Source of the DNA: Roseiarcus sp052147395
GTDB taxonomy: Bacteria; Pseudomonadota; Alphaproteobacteria; Rhizobiales; Beijerinckiaceae
DNA: 8,831 bases
Direction: 5' to 3'
NCBI GenBank assembly: GCA_052147395.1
Contig: JBKQKS010000339.1
Coordinates: 1-8,831 of the forward strand
Both the position numbers and the translations under genes were made by a program. Position 1 is the first letter of the stretch; each line of letters opens with the position of its first letter. Of the stretch, positions 1 through 7,233 are shown piece by piece. A model generated the notes under the pieces. The model made no database searches, was not told where the DNA came from, and was given only the letters and a program-made list of their open reading frames with translations.

Positions 1-254
1 GCCACCCCGACGCCTTCCCGTCGGGCGACCTCGCCCTGCAGGAGGCGACGCGGCTCGCGCTCGATCTGAAAACGCGACCCGACCCGAAGAAGCTGGAACA
101 GATCGCCGAGCGTTGGCGGCCTTGGCGCGCGGTCGCCGCGCGCATGCTGTGGGCCTTTTACGCAGCCGCAAAGCGGCGCGACGGGGCGCCGCTCGCCGAA
201 TCTTCGCCGCGGACGGCGCGACGCGCGCCCGAGACTCCGCCCCAAAGCCAGTGA
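1..254 (+). CDS. alkA: DNA-3-methyladenine glycosylase II, C-terminal end (partial)
   Basis: The reading frame enters from the left edge (first full codon at 3) and stops at TGA 252-254, leaving about 83 C-terminal residues. The visible part resembles the end of the AlkA/HhH-GPD superfamily, monofunctional base-excision glycosylases that remove 3-methyladenine and other alkylated purines. The segment HPDAFPSGDLALQ aligns with the E. coli AlkA stretch DVFLPDDYLIKQ, so the Asp in SGD should be the catalytic aspartate. The following AERWRPWRAVAARMLW matches the AERWKPWRS.. helix of AlkA. The last ~20 residues, rich in Arg, Pro and Ala, are a variable tail. The helix-hairpin-helix lies upstream of the window. 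The gene converges on the PsiF-repeat gene with only 28 nt between stop codons. The family call is firm; the exact subfamily is less so because the N-terminus is missing. Confidence 0.85.
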   Translation, partial: HPDAFPSGDLALQEATRLALDLKTRPDPKKLEQIAERWRPWRAVAARMLWAFYAAAKRRDGAPLAESSPRTARRAPETPPQSQ

Positions 255-282
255 AACTCTCGAGACCTGCGCGCGAACGTAG

Positions 283-633
283 TTATTGCGCGCCGGCCTT
301 GCAGGTCTTGACGTAAGCTCTGAGGTCTGGGCCGGCGAGTCCCTTTTCCTTGCCCTCGGCGCGGCATTTCTGGGCCGCCGCCAGATCGGGCCGCGCCTTG
401 GCGAAACAGTCCGCGACGTAGGCTTTGCGATCCGGCCCTTTCAGTCCCTGCGCCTGGGCTTCGGATCGGCATTGCGCGCGCACATCCTTGGCGCTGGGAG
501 TGGCGGCCGGCGTTGCCGGAGCGGTTGGACTGGTCGCAGCGGGCGACTCGGCGGGGGCCGGCGTCGCGGTTTGGGCCTCGGCCGCCGCGATGAACAGACA
601 GCTTGTCAGGATGGCAATCAGCAGCGGTTTCAT
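283..633 (-). CDS. Small exported PsiF-repeat protein
   Basis: A 116-residue secreted protein. Residues 1-20 form a signal peptide (Lys2, hydrophobic core 4-18, likely signal peptidase I cut after AEA). An LTSC sequence at 9-12 resembles a lipobox, but the hydrophobic stretch continues past the Cys, so a lipoprotein is less likely. Residues 21-49 are a low-complexity Ala/Pro/Thr linker. Residues 52-78 and 87-113 are two PsiF repeats, each with two cysteines exactly 21 residues apart (C55/C76 and C90/C111) around a GLxGPDxxAYV core. PsiF is phosphate-starvation-induced in E. coli, but the family's biochemical role is unknown. The start at 633 is chosen over an upstream in-frame start at 867 because a signal peptide begins there and AGGAAAGG lies 9 nt upstream (643-650). 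It is 250 nt downstream of cysK on the same strand and probably has its own promoter. Confidence 0.85.
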   Translation of the reverse strand: MKPLLIAILTSCLFIAAAEAQTATPAPAESPAATSPTAPATPAATPSAKDVRAQCRSEAQAQGLKGPDRKAYVADCFAKARPDLAAAQKCRAEGKEKGLAGPDLRAYVKTCKAGAQ

Positions 634-824
634 GTTCGCAAACCTTTCCTGTTCGTGCGCCTCGCTCGCGAATCGATTCGACCCGCGGCGAGCGATATAG
701 GACCCTGCGTCTGAACCCGGATTGAACGCGCCGTTCACGAGACCGACACGATGAGCACAGGAACCTTGGGGGGAAACCGGCACGCCGCCGCAGGCGCCAG
801 CGGAAACACGGCGTCCCGGCCGAA

Positions 825-853
825 GCGCAATAGACTGCGCTCCGCGACGGAGC
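825..853 (-). terminator. Two adjacent hairpins downstream of cysK (possible terminator)
   Basis: Downstream of the cysK stop there are two back-to-back perfect stems. One is 839-844 pairing with 848-853 (6 bp, 3-nt loop). The other is 825-829 pairing with 836-840 (5 bp, 6-nt loop). They share bases 839-840, so only one can form fully at a time. A third small stem, 880-884 with 888-892, overlaps the cysK stop codon. None is followed by a T-tract, so an intrinsic terminator is only a possibility. The rest of the 634-883 gap shows no gene. It contains the leader of the PsiF-repeat gene, in which I found no convincing -35/-10 pair. Confidence 0.3.
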
Positions 854-883
854 CCATGAGGCGCCATCGGCCTCGACCAGGGC

Positions 884-1855
<972 letters not shown>

Positions 1856-1897
1856 CGGCGTCCTCCGCCCGGGCGCCCTCTAGCGCCCTCCTGCACA

Positions 1898-1925
1898 TCA
1901 TATGAAGTCTAGTATTTTTGTATAG
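1898..1925 (-). promoter_or_regulatory. AT-rich dyad upstream of cysK, candidate operator/promoter
   Basis: Within very GC-rich surroundings, this 28-nt stretch is strongly AT-rich. It contains an imperfect inverted repeat at 1909-1925 (CTAGTAT, T-run, GTATAG on the plus strand) and a perfect 8-bp palindrome TCATATGA at 1898-1905. On the minus strand it offers a TATGAT hexamer, but no recognisable -35 box sits 16-18 nt before it. It lies between the Rrf2-family gene and cysK, which is where an autoregulatory or target operator would be expected. It does not match a published Rrf2-family consensus that I can identify by eye, so assigning it to the neighbouring regulator is inference. Confidence 0.35.
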
Positions 1926-1943
1926 AGAGGATCCTGCGCCTGT

Positions 1944-2396
1944 TCAGATCGCGAAATCCGCGCCCGCCTTCTCTTCCTCGAGCACGTTCGAGCGCTCCGC
2001 CGCATCGCAGAGGTCCTCGACCGAGATCGCGTCGAGCTGGACGAGGAATGGCTCACCGGCCCTTCGCACCGCAGGCTCGATGACGCGTTCGAGCAGCGTC
2101 GAATGGGCGACGAAATCGTCGGGATCGGCGCTGCTGAGGCTCGCCGCGGTGCGCACGACCTCGCCGATCGAGATGCGCCGACGCTCGCGCGCGAGTTCGT
2201 AACCGCCGCGCGGACCGCGCACGCCTTTGAGGATCTTGGCGTGCACGAGACCCTGCAACAGGGTTTCGAGATGGCGGGGCGGCAGCTTGTGCCGCGACGC
2301 GAGGGCCTTGGCGGCGACGGGCGCCGATCTCGAATGCAACGCAATGTCCACGACCGCCGTGATCGCCAGCACGCTTCGCCGGGATAGAAGGTTCAT
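1944..2396 (-). CDS. Rrf2-family winged-helix transcriptional regulator
   Basis: A 150-residue protein of Rrf2 length. The N-terminal part fits the family: MNLLSRRSVLAITAVVDIAL, then a helix-turn-helix over about residues 26-56 (AAKALASRHKLPPRHLETLL), then the wing GVRGPRGGYELAR (58-70), the typical Rrf2 GxRGxxGGYxLAR signature. Iron-sulfur members such as IscR and RirA have three clustered cysteines after the wing. This protein has only one cysteine (C130), so an Fe-S cluster is unlikely. It is closer in layout to cysteine-metabolism members such as CymR, which sense metabolites or partner with CysK. The ATG at 2396 is preferred to an upstream TTG at 2414 because AAGGAG lies 9 nt before it. 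It starts 1 nt after the dut stop, implying cotranscription and translational coupling, and it precedes cysK. A role in cysteine or sulfur control is inferred from context. Confidence 0.88.
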   Translation of the reverse strand: MNLLSRRSVLAITAVVDIALHSRSAPVAAKALASRHKLPPRHLETLLQGLVHAKILKGVRGPRGGYELARERRRISIGEVVRTAASLSSADPDDFVAHSTLLERVIEPAVRRAGEPFLVQLDAISVEDLCDAAERSNVLEEEKAGADFAI

Positions 2397-2397
2397 T

Positions 2398-2865
2398 TCA
2401 TTCGTCTCCTTCAATCGACCCCCCTGTGGACCCGAATCCCCTCGGACCTCGAGCCGTCTCGTTCAGTTGCTCCAGGAACTCCAACTCCACCCGTTCGACT
2501 CGACTGATCACGAGCTGCGCTATTCGCGCGCCCCTCTGCACCAGGAACGGCTCAGTTCCCAAATTGATCAGTATGACAATCAGTTCGCCTCGATAATCCG
2601 CGTCGATCGTTCCCGGGCTGTTGAGCACCGTGACGCCATGGTTCAGCGCCAGCCCCGATCTCGGACGGACCTGAGCCTCGAACCCGTCGGGCAGCTCGAG
2701 AACCAGCCCCGTGGGAACCGCCACGCGTGCTCGCGACGCCACTACGACGGTTTCGCCCGCCGGCGTCGCCGCAATCAGATCCAGCCCTGCGGCGCCCGCG
2801 CTCTGATATCGAGGCTCGGGCAAGCCGTCCGCATTGGGTAAACGTTTTATTAACACACTCGTCAC
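2398..2865 (-). CDS. dut: Deoxyuridine 5'-triphosphate nucleotidohydrolase (dUTPase)
   Basis: A 155-residue trimeric dUTPase that hydrolyses dUTP to dUMP and pyrophosphate, keeping uracil out of DNA and feeding dTMP synthesis. All five conserved motifs are visible in order: AGAAGLDL (23-30), RPRSGLAL (67-74), PGTIDADYRGE (84-94, with the catalytic Asp at 88), RGARIAQLV (111-119) and the P-loop-like RGPRGFGSTG tail (139-148). The length is normal. I place the start at GTG 2865, giving VTSVLIKRLPNADGLP, which matches the usual short N-terminus. GTG 2856 is a possible alternative. An in-frame GTG at 2940 lies inside coaBC and would add 25 charged residues with no family match. The gene begins 5 nt after the coaBC stop without a strong Shine-Dalgarno, suggesting translational coupling. 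The coaBC-dut adjacency is conserved well beyond alphaproteobacteria (E. coli dfp-dut). Confidence 0.95.
   Translation of the reverse strand: MTSVLIKRLPNADGLPEPRYQSAGAAGLDLIAATPAGETVVVASRARVAVPTGLVLELPDGFEAQVRPRSGLALNHGVTVLNSPGTIDADYRGELIVILINLGTEPFLVQRGARIAQLVISRVERVELEFLEQLNETARGPRGFGSTGGSIEGDE
2406..2411 (-). promoter_or_regulatory. Ribosome binding site deciding the Rrf2 gene start
   Basis: AAGGAG on the minus strand lies 9 nt before the ATG at 2396 and inside the last codons of dut. It would lie within the reading frame if the upstream TTG (2414) were used, so it favours the shorter protein. Confidence 0.7.
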
Positions 2866-2870
2866 GCGTT

Positions 2871-4112
2871 TCAATCCAGATATGACGCGATCTCGACGAT
2901 CAATTTTTCGGCGACCTCGACTTTCGTCATCCGCGGCCACGTTTCCGCCCCCGCGGCCGAGACGAGGCTGACCTCGTTGTGATCGCCGCCGAACACGCCG
3001 CGCGGTTGTGAAACGTCGTTGGCGACGACGAGATCGCAGCCTTTCTTCGCGAGCTTTGCGCGCGCGTGCGCCACCACGTTTTCGGTCTCGGCGGCGAAGC
3101 CGACGACGACGCGGGGCCGCTCGCGCTGCGATTTGCCGACGGTCGCGAGGATGTCGGGATTCTCGACCAAGGTGAGGGTCGGAGGCCCTTCGGCCCCCTT
3201 CTTGAGCTTCTGCTCGGCCGTCGTGGCGACGCGCCAGTCGGCGACCGCGGCGGCGGCGACGAACACATCGGCGGGAAGCGCGGCCTCGACCGCCGCCAGC
3301 ATGTCGCGGGCGCTCTCGACTCTGACGATCCGCATACCGGCGGGATCGGCGAGCCGAACCGGGCCGCTGATGAGCGTGACCTCGGCGCCGGCGTCGCGCG
3401 CGGCCTCCGCGATGGCAAAGCCCTGCAGCCCCGAGGAACGGTTGCCGAGGAAGCGCACCGGATCGATCGGCTCATAGGTCGGCCCCGCCGTCACCACGAC
3501 GCGCCGCCCCTGCAGCAAACCCGAAGGCGCGCGCGCCGGCAACGGAATCGTGGTCGGCGACAGCAACTCTCTCTCGATCGCGGCGACGATCGCGAGCGGC
3601 TCGGCCATCCGCCCCGGACCGAATTCGCCGCAGGCCATCTCGCCCTCGTCGGGGCCGACGAAGGCGACGCCGTCCGCCTTCAGGGTCGCGACATTGCGCT
3701 GCGTCGCCGGATGCAGCCACATGCGCACGTTCATCGCCGGCGCGACCAGCGCGCGCTTGTCGGTGGCGACGAGCAGGGTCGAAGCGAGGTCGTTGGCGAG
3801 CCCGTGCGCCATCCGCGCCAGCAGGTTGGCGGTCGCGGGCGCGACGACGATGAGATCGGCCGAGCGGGAAAGCTCGATGTGCCCCATCTCGGCTTCGTCC
3901 CCGAGGCTGAACAGGTTTTCGCGCACGGGGGCTGCCGACAGGGCGGCGGCGGTCATCGGCGAAACGAACTGCTTGGCGGCGTCGGTCATCACGACGCGAA
4001 CCCCGGCGCCGCGCTCTTTCAGCCGGCGAATCAGGTCGAGCGCCTTGTAGGCCGCGACGCCGCCGGCGATCACGAGCAGAATGCGGGCGCCCGAAAGCTT
4101 CGAAGCGGACAA
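2871..4112 (-). CDS. coaBC: Bifunctional phosphopantothenoylcysteine decarboxylase / phosphopantothenate-cysteine ligase
   Basis: A 413-residue bifunctional coenzyme A biosynthesis enzyme. CoaB joins 4'-phosphopantothenate to cysteine using CTP, and CoaC decarboxylates the product to 4'-phosphopantetheine using FMN. The CoaC half (about 1-185) has the flavin-binding start ILLVIAGGVAAYK (11-23), the catalytic histidine in MGHIELSR (H78), PAMNVRMW (125-132), and the flexible loop cysteine in GEMACGEFGPGRMAE (C161). The CoaB half begins at GRRVVVTAGPTYEPIDPVRF (202-221) with NRSSG (224-228), AAAVADWR (287-294) and KLKK (302-305). The start is TTG at 4112. It has GGAGAG just upstream and lies 10 codons before the first beta strand; the first ATG codon would remove that strand. 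It follows ubiB by 183 nt and leads the coaBC-dut-Rrf2 cluster. Confidence 0.95.
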   Translation of the reverse strand: MSASKLSGARILLVIAGGVAAYKALDLIRRLKERGAGVRVVMTDAAKQFVSPMTAAALSAAPVRENLFSLGDEAEMGHIELSRSADLIVVAPATANLLARMAHGLANDLASTLLVATDKRALVAPAMNVRMWLHPATQRNVATLKADGVAFVGPDEGEMACGEFGPGRMAEPLAIVAAIERELLSPTTIPLPARAPSGLLQGRRVVVTAGPTYEPIDPVRFLGNRSSGLQGFAIAEAARDAGAEVTLISGPVRLADPAGMRIVRVESARDMLAAVEAALPADVFVAAAAVADWRVATTAEQKLKKGAEGPPTLTLVENPDILATVGKSQRERPRVVVGFAAETENVVAHARAKLAKKGCDLVVANDVSQPRGVFGGDHNEVSLVSAAGAETWPRMTKVEVAEKLIVEIASYLD

Positions 4113-4116
4113 CGAA

Positions 4117-4122
4117 CTCTCC
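4117..4122 (-). promoter_or_regulatory. Ribosome binding site supporting the TTG start of coaBC
   Basis: GGAGAG on the minus strand; its GGAG core is separated by 6 nt from the TTG at 4110-4112. It supports this non-ATG start, and no in-frame ATG occurs before codon 42. Confidence 0.65.
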
Positions 4123-4232
4123 GGGGCGTGGCCACGGCCACCGTCGCGACGGCGCCCTCGTCGCAGCTCGGCTCGGTCGACGTCGCGAAACCGCCGTCAC
4201 CGACCGTTCATCAAGGTTAACACATGATTGAC

Positions 4233-4251
4233 GCGTTCTTTACTCGAACGC
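4233..4251. other. Hairpin in the ubiB-coaBC intergenic gap
   Basis: A perfect 6-bp stem (4233-4238 with 4246-4251) with a 7-nt loop sits in the 183-nt gap between ubiB and coaBC. It could be a weak terminator for ubiE-ubiB or part of the coaBC leader; there is no T-tract after it on the minus strand. The same gap holds an exact TTGACA on the minus strand (4269-4274), a perfect -35 hexamer, but the bases 17-18 nt downstream do not resemble a -10 box. The coaBC promoter is therefore likely in this gap but not located. Confidence 0.3.
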
Positions 4252-4295
4252 AAGAGCGAAAACGCGCGTGTCAACAGATTTTCCGCGTAAGGCCA

Positions 4296-5828
4296 TCAGA
4301 AGAACGTGATTTTCAGCGCGATCCAGACCAGCGCCGCGGCGATGAGCCACAGTGCGGCGCCGCCGAATGGCCTCGTCCAAGGGTCGGGAGTGGGCGGCTC
4401 CTCGGGCTGCGAATCGATCCAGCGGCCGAGCTTGGCGAGCCGTTCCGGCGCCTGGAGAACCTGTCGCGCGAGCTCGGCGCCCGCGCGCCGCGCGTCCTCG
4501 AGCCGGCCCGGCGGGCCCAGATTCTCCGCGATCCAGGCGCCGACGACCGGCTCCGCGGTCTTCCACATGTCGAGCCGCGGATCGAGCTTGCGGGCGACCC
4601 CCTCGACCACGACCATGGTCTTCTGCAGCATGACGAGCTCGATCCGCGTCGTCATTTCGAACAGCGCCGTCACCTCGAACAGCAGCGTCAGCAGCCTGGC
4701 CATGGAAATCTGATCGGCGGGGCGCGCGTGGATCGGCTCGCCGATGGCGCGAATCGCCTGGGCGAAATCCTCGACGCGATAGACGCGCGGCACGTATCCG
4801 GCCTCGAAATGCACTTCGGCGACGCGCAAATAGTCCTTGCGGATGAAGCCGAACAGGATCTCGGCGAGGAACCTGCGTTCTTTCAGGCCGAGCCGGCCCA
4901 TGATGCCGAAATCGAGCGCGACGATCTTGCCCGCGTCGTCGACCAGGAAATTGCCGGGATGCATGTCGGCGTGGAAGAAACCGTCGTAGAGCGCGTGGCG
5001 CAGGAACGACTGGATGAGCTTCCTGCCCAGCGCCGGCGCGTCGAAGCCGCGGCTCGTCAGATAGGCGGGATCGGCGGCGGGATGGCCCTCGATCCATTCC
5101 ATCGTCAGCGCCTCGCGGGTCGTGCGGTCCCAGTCGATGCGGGGGGCGCGAAAATCCGGATCGCCGCCGAGATTCTCGGCGAATTCGGTCGCCGCGGCGG
5201 CCTCGAGACGGAAGTCCATCTCCATCCGCACCGAGCGGGCGAGCGTCTCGACCACCTGCACCGGCCTCAACCGCTTCGCTTCCGGGGCGAAGCGCTCGGC
5301 GAACCGCGCGGCGAAGAACATGTCCCCGAGGTCGCGCTGGAACCGGCGCTCGACGCCAGGCCTGAGGATTTTTACCGCAACGTCGCGCTCGCCGTGCTCG
5401 TCCCTGACTTTGGCGCGATGCACCTGCGCAATCGAGGCCGCCGCCACCGCATCGCCGAACTCGACAAAAACCTCGTCGATTTTGCGCTCGAACGCCGCCT
5501 CGAGGCGTTGAATCGCGAATTCGCGCGAGGCTGGCGCCATCCGATCCTGCAGCCGCTCGAGCTCGGCCGCGATCTTCGCTCCCACGATGTCTGGCCGGGT
5601 CGCGAGGAACTGGCCGAGCTTGACGTAGGACGGACCGAGCTTGTCGATGGCGGCCGAAAGCCCCGCCGCGCCGCTGACGCCGCGGCGCGCGATCAGGTTG
5701 GCGAGCGTCAGCGGAAGCTGAGCGGCGTCCGGCAAGGCGCGCGCATCGATCTCGACGAAAGCGCCTTCGCGCGCGAGCACGAACCCCGCGCGCGCCAGCC
5801 GAATCGCGTGGCCCAGGAACGTCAGCAT
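4296..5828 (-). CDS. ubiB: UbiB, atypical ABC1/ADCK-family kinase-like protein for ubiquinone biosynthesis
   Basis: A 510-residue member of the UbiB/COQ8 family, which uses ATPase rather than conventional protein-kinase activity to support ubiquinone biosynthesis at the inner membrane. Visible landmarks are the family-defining KxGQ motif (KLGQ, 70-73), the alanine-rich nucleotide-binding loop AAASIAQVHRA (129-139), the VAVKIL strand with K153, the catalytic-loop equivalent HADMHPGN (286-293) and the metal-binding DFG (306-308). One hydrophobic segment at about 487-508 near the C-terminus is a membrane anchor, although E. coli UbiB has two, and a Pro-rich linker (about 473-482) precedes it. 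The ATG at 5828 follows the ubiE stop by 7 nt, with a GAG directly before it, so the two genes are cotranscribed and possibly coupled. The length is close to the usual ~520-550. Confidence 0.95.
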   Translation of the reverse strand: MLTFLGHAIRLARAGFVLAREGAFVEIDARALPDAAQLPLTLANLIARRGVSGAAGLSAAIDKLGPSYVKLGQFLATRPDIVGAKIAAELERLQDRMAPASREFAIQRLEAAFERKIDEVFVEFGDAVAAASIAQVHRAKVRDEHGERDVAVKILRPGVERRFQRDLGDMFFAARFAERFAPEAKRLRPVQVVETLARSVRMEMDFRLEAAAATEFAENLGGDPDFRAPRIDWDRTTREALTMEWIEGHPAADPAYLTSRGFDAPALGRKLIQSFLRHALYDGFFHADMHPGNFLVDDAGKIVALDFGIMGRLGLKERRFLAEILFGFIRKDYLRVAEVHFEAGYVPRVYRVEDFAQAIRAIGEPIHARPADQISMARLLTLLFEVTALFEMTTRIELVMLQKTMVVVEGVARKLDPRLDMWKTAEPVVGAWIAENLGPPGRLEDARRAGAELARQVLQAPERLAKLGRWIDSQPEEPPTPDPWTRPFGGAALWLIAAALVWIALKITFF

Positions 5829-5835
5829 CTCGGGG

Positions 5836-6594
5836 TCAGAGCTTCCAGCCCGAGTGAATGGCGACGACGCCGCCGGTCAGGCGCGTGAAGTCCACGCGCC
5901 GGAATCCCGCGGCGGCGATCATGCCGGCGAAGGCCTCGGGCGGGGGAAACTTGCGGATCGATTCGACGAGATAGCGGTAGGGCGCGCCGTCGCCGGCGAC
6001 CGCCTTGCCCATCGCCGGGATCGCCGTGTCGGAGTAGAAGTCGTAGACCCGGTCGAACAGAGGCAGGTCGACGCGCGAAAACTCGAGGCAGAGGAAGCGC
6101 GCGCCGCGCTTCAGCACGCGATGGGCCTCGACGAGCGCGCGCTCGATGCGCGGCACGTTGCGGATGCCGAAGGCGATCGTGTAGCCGTCGAATTCGTCGT
6201 CGGCGAACGGCAAGGCCTCGGCGTTGCCTTCGACGAACTCGACCCGATCTCCGTGCTTGCGCTTCGCCGCGCGCTCGCGCCCGACCCGCAGCATTTCGGC
6301 GTTGACATCGAGCACGGTCACCCGCGTGTCCGGCCCGCCGGCGTTGGCCGCGCGGAACGCGACGTCGCCCGTGCCGCCGGCGACGTCGAGATGATGGAAC
6401 GGCCGGTGGCGCGGCGGATTGAGCTTGGCGACCAGCGCGTCCTTCCAGACGCGGTGCAGTCCGGCCGACATCAGGTCGTTCATCAGGTCGTAGCGACCGG
6501 CGACCTTGTGGAACACATCGTCCACGAGTCCCTGCTTTTCGTCGAGAGGCACCGTGCGGTCGCCGAAATGTGTACGTGCGTTTTCCGGGGACAT
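5836..6594 (-). CDS. ubiE: Demethylmenaquinone/2-methoxy-6-polyprenyl-1,4-benzoquinol C-methyltransferase
   Basis: A 252-residue class I SAM-dependent methyltransferase (E. coli UbiE is about 251) that C-methylates the benzoquinol ring in ubiquinone synthesis, or demethylmenaquinol where menaquinone is made. The UbiE/COQ5 signature KVAGRYDLMNDLMSAGLHR (30-48) is followed by SAM motif I LDVAGGTGD (69-77), the acidic LDVNAEML (95-102), AFGIRNV (141-147), and the second signature YRYLVESIRKFP (207-218). The start at 6594 is preferred over an in-frame ATG at 6621 because GGAG (6601-6604) sits 6 nt upstream and the resulting length matches the family. It is the first gene of the minus-strand block and is divergent from the cytochrome c gene, with 227 nt between start codons. 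In many Rhizobiales, mutM occupies the divergent position. Confidence 0.95.
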   Translation of the reverse strand: MSPENARTHFGDRTVPLDEKQGLVDDVFHKVAGRYDLMNDLMSAGLHRVWKDALVAKLNPPRHRPFHHLDVAGGTGDVAFRAANAGGPDTRVTVLDVNAEMLRVGRERAAKRKHGDRVEFVEGNAEALPFADDEFDGYTIAFGIRNVPRIERALVEAHRVLKRGARFLCLEFSRVDLPLFDRVYDFYSDTAIPAMGKAVAGDGAPYRYLVESIRKFPPPEAFAGMIAAAGFRRVDFTRLTGGVVAIHSGWKL

Positions 6595-6600
6595 GTTGAT

Positions 6601-6604
6601 CTCC
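6601..6604 (-). promoter_or_regulatory. Ribosome binding site deciding the ubiE start
   Basis: GGAG on the minus strand lies 6 nt before the ATG at 6594. The alternative upstream ATG (6621) has no comparable purine-rich site. Confidence 0.6.
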
Positions 6605-6741
6605 AAGGCGGGCCGGACCATAAACGTTGCGCTGGCTCATGGCCAGTTCGGCGCCGGAGATACGGCGTCGCAGCGGGCGCGGACGGGCCGGCGCTCCCCC
6701 CGAAAGCGGGTCTTCCGCCCGCGGGGAGTTGTTGCTAACTA

Positions 6742-6767
6742 GCCTCGCGGGCGTGGACTCGCGAGGC
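6742..6767 (+). other. Hairpin in the leader of the cytochrome c gene
   Basis: A perfect 8-bp inverted repeat, GCCTCGCG (6742-6749) and CGCGAGGC (6760-6767), with a 10-nt spacer, lies 55 nt upstream of the cytochrome c start in the divergent ubiE/cytochrome intergenic region. It could be an operator dyad or an RNA stem in the 5' leader. The rest of 6595-6821 shows no gene and no clear promoter hexamers. Confidence 0.4.
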
Positions 6768-6810
6768 GACCGACAGGCCGGCGAGAGGAATTTGGGGCGG
6801 CCCGAAAACC

Positions 6811-6816
6811 AGGAGG
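6811..6816 (+). promoter_or_regulatory. Strong ribosome binding site for a GTG start
   Basis: A perfect AGGAGG lies 5 nt before the GTG at 6822-6824. It fixes the cytochrome c start at GTG rather than the in-frame ATG at 6843, which would remove the charged end of the signal peptide. Confidence 0.85.
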
Positions 6817-6821
6817 ACACG

Positions 6822-7220
6822 GTGAAGGTTATTCTCAATGCCATGGTGGGGGCTGCGGCCCTGTTGGCGCTTTCGAGCGCGGCCTACGCGGCGGGCGATC
6901 CCGTCGCCGGCGAGCAAGTGTTCAAGAAGTGCAAGGTCTGCCACGCCACCCCCGGCGAAGCCGCCAAGAACATGGTCGGCCCGGTCCTCAACGGCATCGT
7001 CGGCCGCAAGGCGGGAAACTATCCCGGCTACAACTACTCCGACGCCAACAAGAACTCGGGCCTCACCTGGGATGAGGCGACCCTCGCGGCTTATCTCAAG
7101 GACCCGCGCGCGAAAGTCCCCGGCACCAAGATGACGTTCGCCGGCCTGTCGAGCGCGACCGACATCGACAACGTGATCGCCTATCTCGCGCAGTTCGACG
7201 AGAGCGGCAAGAAGAAGTGA
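6822..7220 (+). CDS. Soluble class I cytochrome c (c2/c550-like), periplasmic
   Basis: A 132-residue precursor of a periplasmic electron carrier. Residues 1-23 (MKVILNAMVGAAALLALSSA then AYA) form a signal peptide, with the cut most likely after AYA. The mature protein of about 109 residues has one covalent heme site, CKVCH (37-41), whose His is one axial ligand. It also has the GPVLNGIVGRKAG segment (53-65) typical of mitochondrial-type and c2 cytochromes, YNYSDANKNSGLTWDEATLAAYL (70-92), and the sixth-ligand Met in PGTKMTF (M104). A Lys-rich end (GKKK) closes the chain. Such proteins shuttle electrons between the bc1 complex, dehydrogenases and terminal oxidases or reaction centres; which partner applies here cannot be told. 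The gene is monocistronic, divergent from ubiE and followed by a hairpin. Both it and ubiE feed respiration, but shared regulation is only inference. Confidence 0.93.
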   Translation: MKVILNAMVGAAALLALSSAAYAAGDPVAGEQVFKKCKVCHATPGEAAKNMVGPVLNGIVGRKAGNYPGYNYSDANKNSGLTWDEATLAAYLKDPRAKVPGTKMTFAGLSSATDIDNVIAYLAQFDESGKKK

Positions 7221-7233
7221 GCCTTGCGCTCCC

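Noticed and set aside
269..293. GCGCGC inverted repeat between the converging glycosylase and PsiF genes as a shared terminator
   Set aside because: The stem is only 6 bp of alternating GC around a 13-nt loop, one arm lies inside the PsiF coding end, and there is no T-tract on either side.
2838..2853. TTAA-N7-TTTA near the dut start as a CtrA box
   Set aside because: It has one mismatch in the second half-site and lies within dut's coding start inside an operon, so it is most simply explained by the codons.
3066..4220. A 384-codon plus-strand frame antisense to coaBC
   Set aside because: It has Arg/Gly/Asp-rich shadow composition with no motif, and the opposite strand encodes a complete CoaBC.
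4236..4250. GTTC-N7-GAAC sequence in the ubiB-coaBC gap as a LexA box
   Set aside because: The alphaproteobacterial LexA site is a direct repeat (GTTC-N7-GTTC). This is an inverted arrangement and is better read as the hairpin at 4233-4251.
4224..5888. A 554-codon plus-strand open frame running antisense to ubiB and longer than it
   Set aside because: It is rich in Arg, Glu, Asp and His with no recognisable fold or motif, lacks a credible ribosome binding site and mirrors a gene with all UbiB motifs intact. Long antisense frames are expected at this GC content.
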